The notes beneath the pieces were generated by a model, which searched no databases, was not told where the DNA came from, and saw only the letters and a list, made by a program, of their open reading frames with translations. A program made the translations under genes and the position numbers. Shown one piece after another: positions 16,686-25,588 of a DNA stretch of 64,000 nucleotides (positions are counted from its first letter, which is position 1; the number at the start of each line of letters is the position of its first letter). Source of the DNA: Streptomyces durmitorensis (GTDB lineage Bacteria; Actinomycetota; Actinomycetes; Streptomycetales; Streptomycetaceae); the NCBI RefSeq assembly GCF_023498005.1, contig NZ_CP097289.1, forward strand, positions 2,418,001-2,482,000, in the 5' to 3' direction.

Positions 16686-16823
16686 GCTGGTCCTCTCGCG
16701 CGTCTGTGGATCGGTGGATCGGGAGGTCGGTGGCTCAGGAGGTCGGTGGCTCAGGAGGTCGATGGCTCGGGGGCGGTGGCTCGGGGCGGTGGCCCAGGTG
16801 TGCGGCCGGTCCGGGCTGCCGGG
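16686..16823. repeat. Intergenic GGTGGCTC/GGAGGTCG repeats upstream of the vWA gene
   Basis: Tandem short units with the core GTGGCTCAGGAGGTCG occur two to four times in diverged form between the GAP1-like stop and the vWA start. No clear promoter was found. The vWA gene may be read through from the gene upstream. Confidence 0.5.
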
Positions 16824-19172
16824 TCAGCGGCCGCGGTCAGGACCGTGGCCAGGGATGTGGCCAGGGCCGTGCCCAGGACCGGAGCCGGGTCTTGGTGGCC
16901 CTTGCGCCCCCGCCTGCCTGCTGCGCCAGGCGTTCCATTCCTGGACCCGCTGCGACCCCCGCCCGTGCGGCTGCCGGGCGATCTCCGTGGCGACCTGGCC
17001 GAGCGTCCAGGAGTCCAGGTACGGCACCACGGGAGCGAGGACGCGGGTGAGCAGCTCGTCGGCGACCCGCTGCCACTCCTTCGTGATCGGTTGCCCGTGG
17101 CGGGGGCGCCAGATGTTGTAGAACGCGGCGACATCGGCCGGTCGGCCCGGCAGTTCGCGGAACCGCCGCTCCCATGCGCCTTCGTCGAGGAACATCTCGC
17201 GATAGGGCCGCAGTACGTCTTCGCCCGTGCTCATCAGGAAGTCCAGGGCGGGACGGTGGCACAACTCGACGGGAGCCGCCAGGGCGAACCCCCGGCCGAC
17301 CCAGGCACCGGTCCCTTCCCGCAGGACGGCACCGAGCCGCGCGGCCTGCTCGGACTGGACGCGCAGGCGCTCGACGGCGGTGCGCAGGGAGAGGTGCCCG
17401 TCGGCGAACTCGTACGACGTCATGAGGAGTTCGGCCGTGGCGCGCTGGAGCGCGGTCAGCTGACCCGTCGCCCGCAGGTCCCTCGCGAACTCGACCAGGT
17501 CGCGGTCGACCCGCTCCGGCGACCTGAGCAGGACGGCGAGCGGGACGGCGTATCCCGCCTCGACGAACAGCCGCGTCGGGCAGGTGCGGGCGAGCTCCGC
17601 CAGGTCGGCGGGGTCGGGCTGCTTGCCGCCCCACACGATCCGCCACAGCCACTTCAGCGTCACGGGGTCGGTCACCTTCCGGCCCGGCACCAGCTCCACG
17701 AGCGCGGCGAAGAGCCGGGCGCCCCGCAGGCAGTGCGGCTGCCGCTGGAAGCGGGCACCGGCCTCGGCGAGATGGAGCACGAGCGGCGCCTCGCCGGCCT
17801 CGACGCGCCGCCGGAGCCACTCCCCCTGGGGCGAGTTGGCGAAGTCGCGGAGCTTGCCCAGCTTGCCCTCGGTGAGTCCCCCGCCGAGCAGACTCAGGAC
17901 CTGCCGGTTCAGCCCCGTGTGGCCGAGCGCCTCCAGGACCTCGACGGCCTCCGCGCACGCCCGCCGCCCGGGGTTGAGCAGCGCGTTGGCGAGCCGTTCC
18001 GTCGCCTTCTCCAGGCCGCGCCCGGCGCCCGCACCCAGGTCGAGCACCAGCCGCAGCCGTTCGGTCCAGGCGCCGATGGGTTCATGGAGGCTGCGCCGCA
18101 GGGTGTCGTCCGCGCGGCTGCCGAAGTCCCCGCACAGCCGCTGCCAGGCGTCGGCGTCCAGCGGGAGCCGCCGGCACGCGGCGAGGTCGGGCAGCGTGCC
18201 CTGCTGCTCGGCCACCGCCACGTAGTGCCGGACCAGGGCGAGGGCCAGCGGTTCGGCCGCCGCGGGGTCCTCGGCCCCGAGCGCGCGGCAGAGTCCGTAC
18301 AGCTCGTCGACGAGAGGGCTGCCCGCATCCTCCTGCGCCACGGACGCCGCATGGGCGCGCACGACGTCCCGGCGGGTGTCGCCCGAAAGGGCCGCCAACT
18401 GCCGCATGTCGAGGGGCGGGTGGGTCAAGGCGAACGGGTCGTCGCCCTCGCACGGCGGCTCGGGCGGTGTCCCCTCGATCCACTGCCGGGCGGTCACCTC
18501 GGCCCATGGGTCGGGGATCGGGGTGCTTCCCTGGCCGCCGAGCCCGTCGTGCACGCGGTAGAAGTGGTCGAGCGTGGGCCCGTCGAACCGGTCGAAGTCC
18601 GCGTCGGGCCCGATGCCGAGGATCTGCTGCGGCGCTCTGCGCGGCTGCGCGGTCCAGGTGCTGAACGTCAGCGATGCGGCGTACGCGTCGGGCAGCGAGG
18701 CGCAGGCGAGGGCGATCCAGCAGGCCACGGTCTCGGGGGCGGACTCGGCGACGACGATCTGCCGCCCGGCCCGCTCGTCGAACAGACGGCGCACGTCGGC
18801 GAGGAAGGGTGCGACGCGGGGAGCGTGCGCGCGGGCGAAGACGACCAGCCCCTCGGGGGCGACGTCACCCAGGGTCAGGGACAGGGGCAGTTCATCGGTG
18901 CCGTCCGCGTACGCCACGTCGACGCGGTGCTCGGCGGGCGTGCTTCCGGGTGGCCCGGCCACGGTGTGGCACAGGAGCCCCGCGCCGTCCGGAAGCCTGC
19001 TGCGGCTGAGACCTTGACGCTGTCCGACGGCCAGCGCGAACGCCGCCAACTCCGGGGATTCGAGGGTGTGTTCCTTCTCCTGCTCCTGCGGTCCCGCCGG
19101 TGCGGGGATCAGACGGACGGCTCCGGTGTCCGGCTCCTCGTCGAGCCGGTAGCTGAGTCGGCGGATGGCCAT
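16824..19172 (-). CDS. GTPase-associated protein 1 (GAP1)-like large protein
   Basis: 782 aa from the ATG at 19172 (MAIRRLSYRLDEE). The N-terminal 200 residues are alpha/beta with SLPDAYAASLTFSTW followed by QPRRAPQQILGIGPD. This resembles the middle region of actinobacterial GAP1 proteins (LPxxxAxxLTFTTYxxxPRRxxxxIVG). The remaining 500 residues are helical and rich in Leu/Ala/Arg, with a basic Gly/Pro/His-rich tail. GAP1 proteins were described in predicted NTP-dependent conflict systems. No Ras-like GTPase is nearby, so the family call is tentative. It is transcribed toward the TerY-P triad and likely belongs to the same system. Confidence 0.6.
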   Translation of the reverse strand: MAIRRLSYRLDEEPDTGAVRLIPAPAGPQEQEKEHTLESPELAAFALAVGQRQGLSRSRLPDGAGLLCHTVAGPPGSTPAEHRVDVAYADGTDELPLSLTLGDVAPEGLVVFARAHAPRVAPFLADVRRLFDERAGRQIVVAESAPETVACWIALACASLPDAYAASLTFSTWTAQPRRAPQQILGIGPDADFDRFDGPTLDHFYRVHDGLGGQGSTPIPDPWAEVTARQWIEGTPPEPPCEGDDPFALTHPPLDMRQLAALSGDTRRDVVRAHAASVAQEDAGSPLVDELYGLCRALGAEDPAAAEPLALALVRHYVAVAEQQGTLPDLAACRRLPLDADAWQRLCGDFGSRADDTLRRSLHEPIGAWTERLRLVLDLGAGAGRGLEKATERLANALLNPGRRACAEAVEVLEALGHTGLNRQVLSLLGGGLTEGKLGKLRDFANSPQGEWLRRRVEAGEAPLVLHLAEAGARFQRQPHCLRGARLFAALVELVPGRKVTDPVTLKWLWRIVWGGKQPDPADLAELARTCPTRLFVEAGYAVPLAVLLRSPERVDRDLVEFARDLRATGQLTALQRATAELLMTSYEFADGHLSLRTAVERLRVQSEQAARLGAVLREGTGAWVGRGFALAAPVELCHRPALDFLMSTGEDVLRPYREMFLDEGAWERRFRELPGRPADVAAFYNIWRPRHGQPITKEWQRVADELLTRVLAPVVPYLDSWTLGQVATEIARQPHGRGSQRVQEWNAWRSRQAGAQGPPRPGSGPGHGPGHIPGHGPDRGR

Positions 19173-19270
19173 GCCACATTCTGACCAACCGCATGCCCCG
19201 ATCGCAGGCCGTCCGCCAAGTTTCCCCTCTTCACGGGGATTCACCCGGCTCCCCCGTGCCCCGCATCCGG

Positions 19271-19298
19271 TTGACGCCGTGCGCTCTTGCGGTACGGG
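19271..19298 (+). promoter_or_regulatory. Possible promoter for the hydrolase/P450 pair
   Basis: TTGACG at 19271-19276, then after 16-17 bases a weak TACGGG. It lies in the 202-bp divergent gap and about 75 bp before the hydrolase GTG. The -10 match is poor. Confidence 0.35.
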
Positions 19299-19374
19299 GG
19301 AGTTGAGGCCACGGTGGTGCGCGGGCCGCCACCGAACGGCCCGTCTCCTGACGCTGACCCTGATCGGAGTCGAC

Positions 19375-20163
19375 GTGGCCTCCTTCGCACTCCCCCATGT
19401 CCTGCTGGGCGACGGCCCGCACAAGGTGATCGCCGTGCACGGCTGGCTGGCCGACCGCTCGGCGTACGCGCCGGTGCTCGCGGACCTCGACCTCGCCTCG
19501 TTCCGGTACGCGGTGCCCGACCTGCGCGGGTACGGGGAGGCGAAGGACGCGGTCGGCGCGTACACGGCCTCCGAGGGGGCGGCCGATGTCGTCGCCCTGG
19601 CCGATCGCCTCGGCTGGGACCGGTTCTCGCTGATCGGCCACTCGATGGGCGCGAGCGTCGCCCAGCGGGTCCTCGCGATCGCCCCGCACCGGATCCGCAG
19701 GCTGGTCGGCGTCTCGCCCGTGCCCGCGTCCGGACTCGACCTCCCGCCCGAGCAGTGGGAGCTGTTCTCCGAGGCGGACCGGCTTCCGGAGAACCGCCGC
19801 GCGATCATCGACATCACCACCGGCGGGGTGCGGCCCGCGGCCTGGCTCGACCGCATGGTGGCGCGCTCGCTGGAGGTCAGCGACGCCAAGGCCTTCCGCA
19901 CCTGGCTCGACTCCTGGGCGCGGGAGGACTTCCACGACCGGATCGAGGGCTCGACCGTGCCGGCGCTCGCGGTGGTCGGGGCCCTCGACCCCGCGCTCGG
20001 TGCGGATCTGATGCGCCGGACGTGGCTGCGCTGGTACGCGCGCGCCGAACTCACCGAACTCCCCGCGTCGGGCCACTACGCGATGGACGAGACGCCGCTC
20101 GCCCTCATCCGCGCGGTGGAGGACTTCTTGCGGGCGGACGGCGGGGGCAGCGGCGCGTCATGA
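19375..20163 (+). CDS. Alpha/beta hydrolase
   Basis: 262 aa from a GTG at 19375, chosen because CGGAG lies 6 bases upstream and the first strand (FALPHVLLGDGPHKVIAVHG) follows directly. A longer open frame upstream has basic, non-conserved codons. Catalytic Ser is in GHSMGAS, acid in GALDPALG and His in SGHYAMDE. The oxyanion-side HGW motif is present. It overlaps the P450 start by 4 bases (ATGA), so hydrolase and P450 are probably made together for one catabolic or tailoring step. The substrate is unknown. Confidence 0.85.
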   Translation: MASFALPHVLLGDGPHKVIAVHGWLADRSAYAPVLADLDLASFRYAVPDLRGYGEAKDAVGAYTASEGAADVVALADRLGWDRFSLIGHSMGASVAQRVLAIAPHRIRRLVGVSPVPASGLDLPPEQWELFSEADRLPENRRAIIDITTGGVRPAAWLDRMVARSLEVSDAKAFRTWLDSWAREDFHDRIEGSTVPALAVVGALDPALGADLMRRTWLRWYARAELTELPASGHYAMDETPLALIRAVEDFLRADGGGSGAS

Positions 20164-21437
20164 ACGCGGGCACCTCGTCCCGAGGCGGTGAAATCGCCGC
20201 GGTCCCCGACGTGTTCGACCCGCGGCAGTACGCGGCCGGGGTCCCGCACGACCGCTACCGCCTGCTCCGGGATCTGCACCCCGTCGCCTGGCAGGAGGAG
20301 CCACGGGTGCTCGACTGGCCGTCCGGACCCGGCTTCTGGGCGGTCACACGGCACGCGGACGTCGTCCGTGTCCTGCGGGACTCCACCACGTTCTCCTCGC
20401 ACCTGGGCGCCACGCAGATCCGCGATCCCGCCCCGGACGACCTGCCGTTCATCCGCCGCATGATGCTCAACCAGGACCGCCCGGACCACGGCAGGCTGCG
20501 GCGCCTGGTCAGCCGGGCCTTCACGCCGAGGCGCGTGGAGCGCTTCGAGTCCCTGGTCCGCGACCGGGCCCGGACCCTGCTCGCGACGGCGGCGGACCGG
20601 GCCCGTGACGCCGACGGCACCTGCGATCTCGTCACCGCCGTCACCGACGACTACGCCCTGCTCAATCTCGCCGATCTCCTCGGCGTTCCCGAGAGCGACC
20701 GCGGCCTGCTCCTGCACTGGACGCAGCGCGTCATCGGCTACCAGGACCCCGACGAGGCGGGCGAGGCGGTCCGCGGCCCGGACGGCAGGCCGGTCGATCC
20801 GCGCTCACCCGCGATGCTGCGTGACATGTTCGCCTACGCGCAGGACCTGGCGGCACACAAGCGCCGCGCGCCCGCCGACATCATGACCACCCTCGCGACG
20901 GACCCCGAACTGACGGACCCGGAGCTGGAGATGTTCTTCTTCCTGCTCACCGTCGCGGGCAACGACACCGTGCGCGGCGCGGCGCCCGGCGGGCTGCTCG
21001 CGTTCGCCGAGCACCCGGACGCGTACCGCCGCTTCCACGCGGGCGACGCCACGACCGCCACGACCGTGGACGAACTCCTGCGCCATCACCCGCCCGTCCT
21101 CACGTTCCGCCGCACGGCCACCCGGGACACCACCCTGGCGGGCCGGGCGATTGGCGCCGGGGACAAGGTGGTCGTCTTCCACGCCTCCGCCAACCACGAC
21201 GAACGCGTCTTCACGGACCCCCACCGCCTGGACCTGTCCCGCTCCCCCAACCCCCATGTCTCGTTCGGCGACGGACCGCACGTCTGTCTGGGCGCACACT
21301 TCGCCCGTCTCCAACTCTCCATCCTGTACGAGGAGTTCCGCGCCACACGGCCCACACCTCCCCAACTGGCGGGCCCGCCCAGGCGCCTGGTCTCCAATTT
21401 CATCAACGGTCTGAAGTCGGTGCCGGTACAGATGTAG
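20160..21437 (+). CDS. Cytochrome P450
   Basis: 425 aa. All core motifs are visible: I-helix LLTVAGNDTVRGA with the oxygen-activating Asn-Asp-Thr near residue 266, ExxR in VDELLRHHPP, and the heme loop FGDGPHVCLGAHFARL with Cys376 as thiolate ligand. The pattern with VAGND/ET-VR-GA and VCLGAHFAR is like the CYP125/CYP142/CYP124 group, which hydroxylates steroid side chains or fatty chains; that assignment is tentative. It needs a ferredoxin and reductase, not found nearby. It is a soluble bacterial P450 without a membrane anchor. Confidence 0.92.
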   Translation: MNAGTSSRGGEIAAVPDVFDPRQYAAGVPHDRYRLLRDLHPVAWQEEPRVLDWPSGPGFWAVTRHADVVRVLRDSTTFSSHLGATQIRDPAPDDLPFIRRMMLNQDRPDHGRLRRLVSRAFTPRRVERFESLVRDRARTLLATAADRARDADGTCDLVTAVTDDYALLNLADLLGVPESDRGLLLHWTQRVIGYQDPDEAGEAVRGPDGRPVDPRSPAMLRDMFAYAQDLAAHKRRAPADIMTTLATDPELTDPELEMFFFLLTVAGNDTVRGAAPGGLLAFAEHPDAYRRFHAGDATTATTVDELLRHHPPVLTFRRTATRDTTLAGRAIGAGDKVVVFHASANHDERVFTDPHRLDLSRSPNPHVSFGDGPHVCLGAHFARLQLSILYEEFRATRPTPPQLAGPPRRLVSNFINGLKSVPVQM

Positions 21438-21548
21438 ACGCGGGTGCGGGCACGCGAACGGCCGCTCGGAGACATCGGATACGGTTCAAGATCCGCCCCG
21501 ATGTCCTCCCCGCGCACCCGCGCGCGCCACCCCCGACGGAGACCCCGC

Positions 21549-22823
21549 ATGCACGGCGCAGTCGCCCCCGAAGCCGAGGACGAGTACCACGACGACGTCT
21601 TCCCGAACGTCGACGCCCCCGACGACGGCACCCCCTGGCAGGCGCCCGCCGACCTCGAAGAGCACCTGTACGAACTGTGCGAGGCCGACGACGGGTACAC
21701 ATATCTGCGGGCGATAGCCATTACCGGCCTGTACCGCCCGGTGTCGGTGGCCGACATCGAGCCGGGCGCGACCGACCGCCCGGTCCTCACCGTCGAACTC
21801 CCCGACGGCCGCCGCATCGCACAGATGTACACCGTCGGACTGCTCCCCCGCCCGCACCCCGAGGTGGTGTACGAGTTCGTCACGCTCGGCACGCTCGCGG
21901 CCGAACTGCCGGACGACATAGACATCTTGGTGGTCAACGCGGCCACGCCCTGCCAGCAGTTCTACCTGACGACCGAGGAGGAGCGGGACGTCTGGGCGGA
22001 CCTGCACGCGGACCACTACGTCGACGGCCGCCTGCACGACCGCATCGACACGCGCCGCACCGGCGCCCCCGAATCCCCGGTCCTCCTGCACGGCCTGGCC
22101 TGTGGCGCCCATCTCTGCTTCGCCAACGGCGACGCCTGGAACACCCTCGACTGGCACGGCGCGGGCCACAACTCCGAGGTCGAGCGCCTTGCGGAGTGGT
22201 GGGGCGTGCACAGCCGCGAGGACTGGCTAGGCACGCAGGAGCGGCTCCTGAGCCGTGAAGTCAGCCCGTGGTACTGGGACTTCGTGCTCGGCGCCCGTAC
22301 GTCGCTGATCGAGCAGTTCGGCCCGCGCGTCGACGCCGAGCTGTGGCGCCAGTGCGTGGAGGTGACGATCCGCAACCGCATGGCCGAGAGCGGCGGGCCC
22401 GAATCGGCGCACAAGCCGGGCGACGACCCCGAGCTGGACGACTTCGTCGCGGCGCTGCGCGGTCTCGTCGGGAAGGTCATCCGCTACGAGTCCCGGTTCC
22501 GCGCCGACGATCTCCTGCCGCCCGACGGCCATGTCCGCACCGTCGCGGCCTGGGACATCGGCCGCGCGTCGAAGATGGCCCGCTGGGGCCGGGGCGCGCG
22601 GTACGCGTCCCACGCGGAGCTGGAGAGGGCGATCGAGCGCGCGAGCCGCGAGGCACGGTCGTCGTACACGTCGTGGGAGGAGTTCTCCGCGGGTTACGTA
22701 CTCGGCCGCTGCCTCCACTTCGACGAGGAGCAGTTCGGCGACTGGTACACGACGGTGCTCCAGGCCCATCGCGAGCTGGTCTCGGATCCGGACAGCCCGT
22801 GGCTGACGGTGCCGTTCGCATGA
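21549..22823 (+). CDS. DUF1266 domain protein
   Basis: 424 aa from ATG 21549, with GGAGA 6 bases upstream. The N-terminal 180 residues are acidic and unrecognised. The C-terminal 230 residues match DUF1266: WGVHSREDWLGTQERLL, then AAWDIGRASKMARWGRGARY, a helix, and SSYTSWEEFSAGYVLGR. Function is unknown. The family is common in actinobacteria and is sometimes found near secretion or conflict loci. It starts 111 bp after the P450 and may be a separate unit. Confidence 0.8.
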   Translation: MHGAVAPEAEDEYHDDVFPNVDAPDDGTPWQAPADLEEHLYELCEADDGYTYLRAIAITGLYRPVSVADIEPGATDRPVLTVELPDGRRIAQMYTVGLLPRPHPEVVYEFVTLGTLAAELPDDIDILVVNAATPCQQFYLTTEEERDVWADLHADHYVDGRLHDRIDTRRTGAPESPVLLHGLACGAHLCFANGDAWNTLDWHGAGHNSEVERLAEWWGVHSREDWLGTQERLLSREVSPWYWDFVLGARTSLIEQFGPRVDAELWRQCVEVTIRNRMAESGGPESAHKPGDDPELDDFVAALRGLVGKVIRYESRFRADDLLPPDGHVRTVAAWDIGRASKMARWGRGARYASHAELERAIERASREARSSYTSWEEFSAGYVLGRCLHFDEEQFGDWYTTVLQAHRELVSDPDSPWLTVPFA

Positions 22824-22937
22824 TCCGGTGACCCTCTGACCCGGTGACCCTCCGCCGCCGAGCGTGACCACTCCGCTCACCTGAGCACCCCGCATCACAA
22901 TCTGGTCTCACTGCCCCTCCAGGGTCTTGCCACCCAC

Positions 22938-22976
22938 CCGTGTAATCGATTCCAATCCTCCGTGTAATCGATTCCA
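22938..22976 (+). promoter_or_regulatory. Two tandem LacI-type operators
   Basis: A 17-base sequence ending in TGTAATCGATTCCA occurs twice, at 22938-22954 and 22960-22976, with a 22-bp period, two helical turns. Each is a near-palindrome TGNAATCGATTNCA with a central CG, typical of LacI/GalR operators. The second copy lies directly before the GTG-rich leader and SD (AAGGAGG, 22978-22984) of the repressor gene, implying autoregulation of the whole ribose operon. Confidence 0.85.
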
Positions 22977-22994
22977 CAAGGAGGTGGACCGGCG

Positions 22995-24011
22995 ATGGCG
23001 AGCATCAAGGACGTCGCGGCCGAGGCAGGCGTATCCGTCGCCACGGTCTCGCGCGTCCTGAACGATCACCCCTCGGTCAGCCCGGCCGCGCGGGCCCGCG
23101 TGCTCGCCGCGACGGAGAGCCTCGGCTACCGCCCCAACGCCGTCGCCCGCTCGCTGCGCACCGACCGGACCCGCACTCTCGGCCTGGTCATCAGCGACGT
23201 GCTGAACCCGTACTTCACGGCCCTGGCCCGCTCCGTCGAGGAGGCGGCCCGCACACTCGGCTACAGCGTGATCATCGGCAACGCCGACGAGCGGCCCGAG
23301 CTCCAGGACCACCACGTCCGCACGCTCCTCGACCGCCGGATCGACGGGCTCCTGGTCTCCCCCACCGACGGCGGCTCCCCGCTGATGCTCGACACCGCGC
23401 GCTCCAGCACCCCGATGGTCTTCGTGGACCGCTGGATCCCGGGCGTGGACGTCCCCGTCGTCCGCGCCGACGGCCGCGCGGCCGTCCGTGACCTGGTCGC
23501 CCACCTGCACGGCATCGGCCACCGCAGGCTCGCGATCATCGCCGGGCCCGCGGCCACCACCACGGGCAGTGAGCGCGTCGAGGCCTTCCGTGAGGCGCTC
23601 GGGGCGTACGGGCTGCCCCTGCCCGACGACCACATCGGGCAGGGCGACTTCCAGGCCGACAGCGGGCGCCGGGCCACCGAGCGGTTCCTCGCGCTGCCCG
23701 AGCCGCCCCACGTCATCTTCGCCGCGGACAACCTGATGGCGCTCGGCGCGCTCGACGCGATCCGCGCGCGCGGCCTGAGCGTCCCGCACGACATCGGGCT
23801 CGCCGCCTTCGACGACATCCCGTGGTTCGTGCACACCGATCCGCCGATCACCGCCATCGCCCAGCCGACCGGCGATCTGGGCCGGGCCGCCGTGCAGGCC
23901 CTGGTCGACCTGATCGAGGGCAGAAGCCCGCGGTCCGTCACCCTGCCCGCACGTCTCGTCGTACGCCGCTCCTGCGGCGAGTCCCCCACCGACCAGAGGA
24001 GCACCACGTGA
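22995..24011 (+). CDS. rbsR: LacI-family repressor of the ribose operon
   Basis: 338 aa, ATG at 22995 with AAGGAGG 11 bases upstream. The N-terminal HTH (SIKDVAAEAGVSVATVSRVLN) and hinge (LGYRPNAVARSL) are classic. The periplasmic-binding-protein-like effector domain follows, with LGLVISDVLNPYFTAL and a VFVDR signature. As first gene of the operon, next to two matching operators, it probably represses rbsA-rbsCB-rbsK-rbsD until ribose or a derivative binds. The stop overlaps the rbsA start. Confidence 0.92.
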   Translation: MASIKDVAAEAGVSVATVSRVLNDHPSVSPAARARVLAATESLGYRPNAVARSLRTDRTRTLGLVISDVLNPYFTALARSVEEAARTLGYSVIIGNADERPELQDHHVRTLLDRRIDGLLVSPTDGGSPLMLDTARSSTPMVFVDRWIPGVDVPVVRADGRAAVRDLVAHLHGIGHRRLAIIAGPAATTTGSERVEAFREALGAYGLPLPDDHIGQGDFQADSGRRATERFLALPEPPHVIFAADNLMALGALDAIRARGLSVPHDIGLAAFDDIPWFVHTDPPITAIAQPTGDLGRAAVQALVDLIEGRSPRSVTLPARLVVRRSCGESPTDQRSTT

Positions 24012-25588
24012 GCAACCAGGACGAGTTGCCGCGCGCCACAGAGCACGACGCGGCCGAACTGCTGCGGATCGAAGGCATACGCAAGACCTTCCCCGGCGTC
24101 GTCGCGCTCGACTCCGTGGACTTCGACCTCCGCCGCGGCGAGGTGCACGTCCTGCTCGGCGAGAACGGCGCGGGCAAGAGCACGCTCATCAAGATGCTCT
24201 CCGGCGCCTACCGCCCCGACAGCGGCCGCATCCTCGTGGACGGGAAGGAGACCCGCATCCACGGGGCTCAGGACGCCGAGCGGCTCGGCATCGCCACGAT
24301 CTACCAGGAGTTCAACCTCGTACCCGACCTCACCGTCGCCGAGAACATCTTCCTGGGCCGCCAGCCCCGCCGCTTCGGGATGATCGACCGGAAGGCGATG
24401 GAGGAGGCCGCCGAGAAGCTCCTGAAGCGCGTCGGCGTCCAGGTGTCGCCGCGCGCCAAGGTGCGCGAACTGGGCATCGCCCGGCTCCAGATGGTGGAGA
24501 TCGCCAAGGCGCTCAGCCTTCAGGCCCGCGTCCTGATCATGGACGAGCCGACGGCCGTCCTGACGAGCGAGGAGGTCGACAAACTCTTCGCGATCGTGCG
24601 GCAGTTGCGCGCGGACGGCGTCGGCGTCGTCTTCATCACCCACCACCTGGAGGAGATCGCGGCGCTCGGCGACCGCGTCACCGTCCTGCGCGACGGCCGC
24701 AGCGTCGACCAGGTGCCCGCGTCGACCCCGGAGGACGAGCTCGTCCGCCTGATGGTGGGCCGGAGCATCGAGCAGCAGTACCCGCGCGAACGCCCGGACA
24801 CCGGGGGCGCGTTGCTCACCGTGCAGGGCCTGACCCGCGAGGGCGTCTTCCGCGACGTCAGCTTCGAGGTGCGGGCCGGTGAGGTCGTCGGCCTCGCGGG
24901 GCTCGTCGGCGCGGGACGGACCGAGGTGGCGCGCGCCGTCTTCGGCGCCGATCCGTACGACGCGGGCTCCGTCGACGTACGCGGTGAGCGGCTGCCCCGG
25001 CATGACGTGATCGCCGCGATGGGCGCGGGCATCGGCCTCGTACCGGAGGACCGCAAGGGGCAGGGGCTCCTGCTCGACGCCTCCGTGCAGGAGAACCTCG
25101 GTCTGGTGACGCTGCGTTCGGCGACCCGGTCCGGGCTCGTGGACCTCAAGGGGCAGCGCGTGGCGGCGGCCCGGATCGCCGAGCAGCTGGGCGTGCGGAT
25201 GGCCGGGATCGGCCAGCACGTGCGCACGCTGTCCGGCGGCAACCAGCAGAAGGTCGTCATCGGCAAGTGGCTGCTCGCCGACACCAAGGTCCTGATCCTC
25301 GACGAGCCGACGCGCGGCATCGACGTGGGCGCGAAGGTCGAGATCTACCAACTCATCAACGAACTGACGGCCTCGGGCCACGCGGTCCTGATGATCTCCA
25401 GCGATCTGCCCGAGGTCCTCGGCATGAGCGACCGCGTGCTCGTCATGGCGCAGGGCCGCATCGCGGGCGAACTCGCGGCGGACGACGCGACACAGGACGC
25501 GGTGATGGCACTCGCCGTCAGCAGTCCGGCAGTTCAGGCAGCAGTCGAGAACGGAACAACCGAAGGGGAGGCCTCCCGTGGCCACTGA
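24008..25588 (+). CDS. rbsA: Ribose ABC transporter, duplicated ATP-binding protein
   Basis: 526 aa from a GTG overlapping the repressor stop. Two ABC domains: the first has Walker [10 protein letters not shown] near 52 and Walker B VLIMDEPT near 176. The second has the degenerate Walker [13 protein letters not shown], signature [15 protein letters not shown] near 408 and [15 protein letters not shown]. This is the standard layout of sugar ABC ATPases (RbsA, MglA, XylG), in which one P-loop is weak. It powers import of ribose through the fused permease encoded next, overlapping by 11 bases. Confidence 0.93.
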   Translation: MSNQDELPRATEHDAAELLRIEGIRKTFPGVVALDSVDFDLRRGEVHVLLGENGAGKSTLIKMLSGAYRPDSGRILVDGKETRIHGAQDAERLGIATIYQEFNLVPDLTVAENIFLGRQPRRFGMIDRKAMEEAAEKLLKRVGVQVSPRAKVRELGIARLQMVEIAKALSLQARVLIMDEPTAVLTSEEVDKLFAIVRQLRADGVGVVFITHHLEEIAALGDRVTVLRDGRSVDQVPASTPEDELVRLMVGRSIEQQYPRERPDTGGALLTVQGLTREGVFRDVSFEVRAGEVVGLAGLVGAGRTEVARAVFGADPYDAGSVDVRGERLPRHDVIAAMGAGIGLVPEDRKGQGLLLDASVQENLGLVTLRSATRSGLVDLKGQRVAAARIAEQLGVRMAGIGQHVRTLSGGNQQKVVIGKWLLADTKVLILDEPTRGIDVGAKVEIYQLINELTASGHAVLMISSDLPEVLGMSDRVLVMAQGRIAGELAADDATQDAVMALAVSSPAVQAAVENGTTEGEASRGH

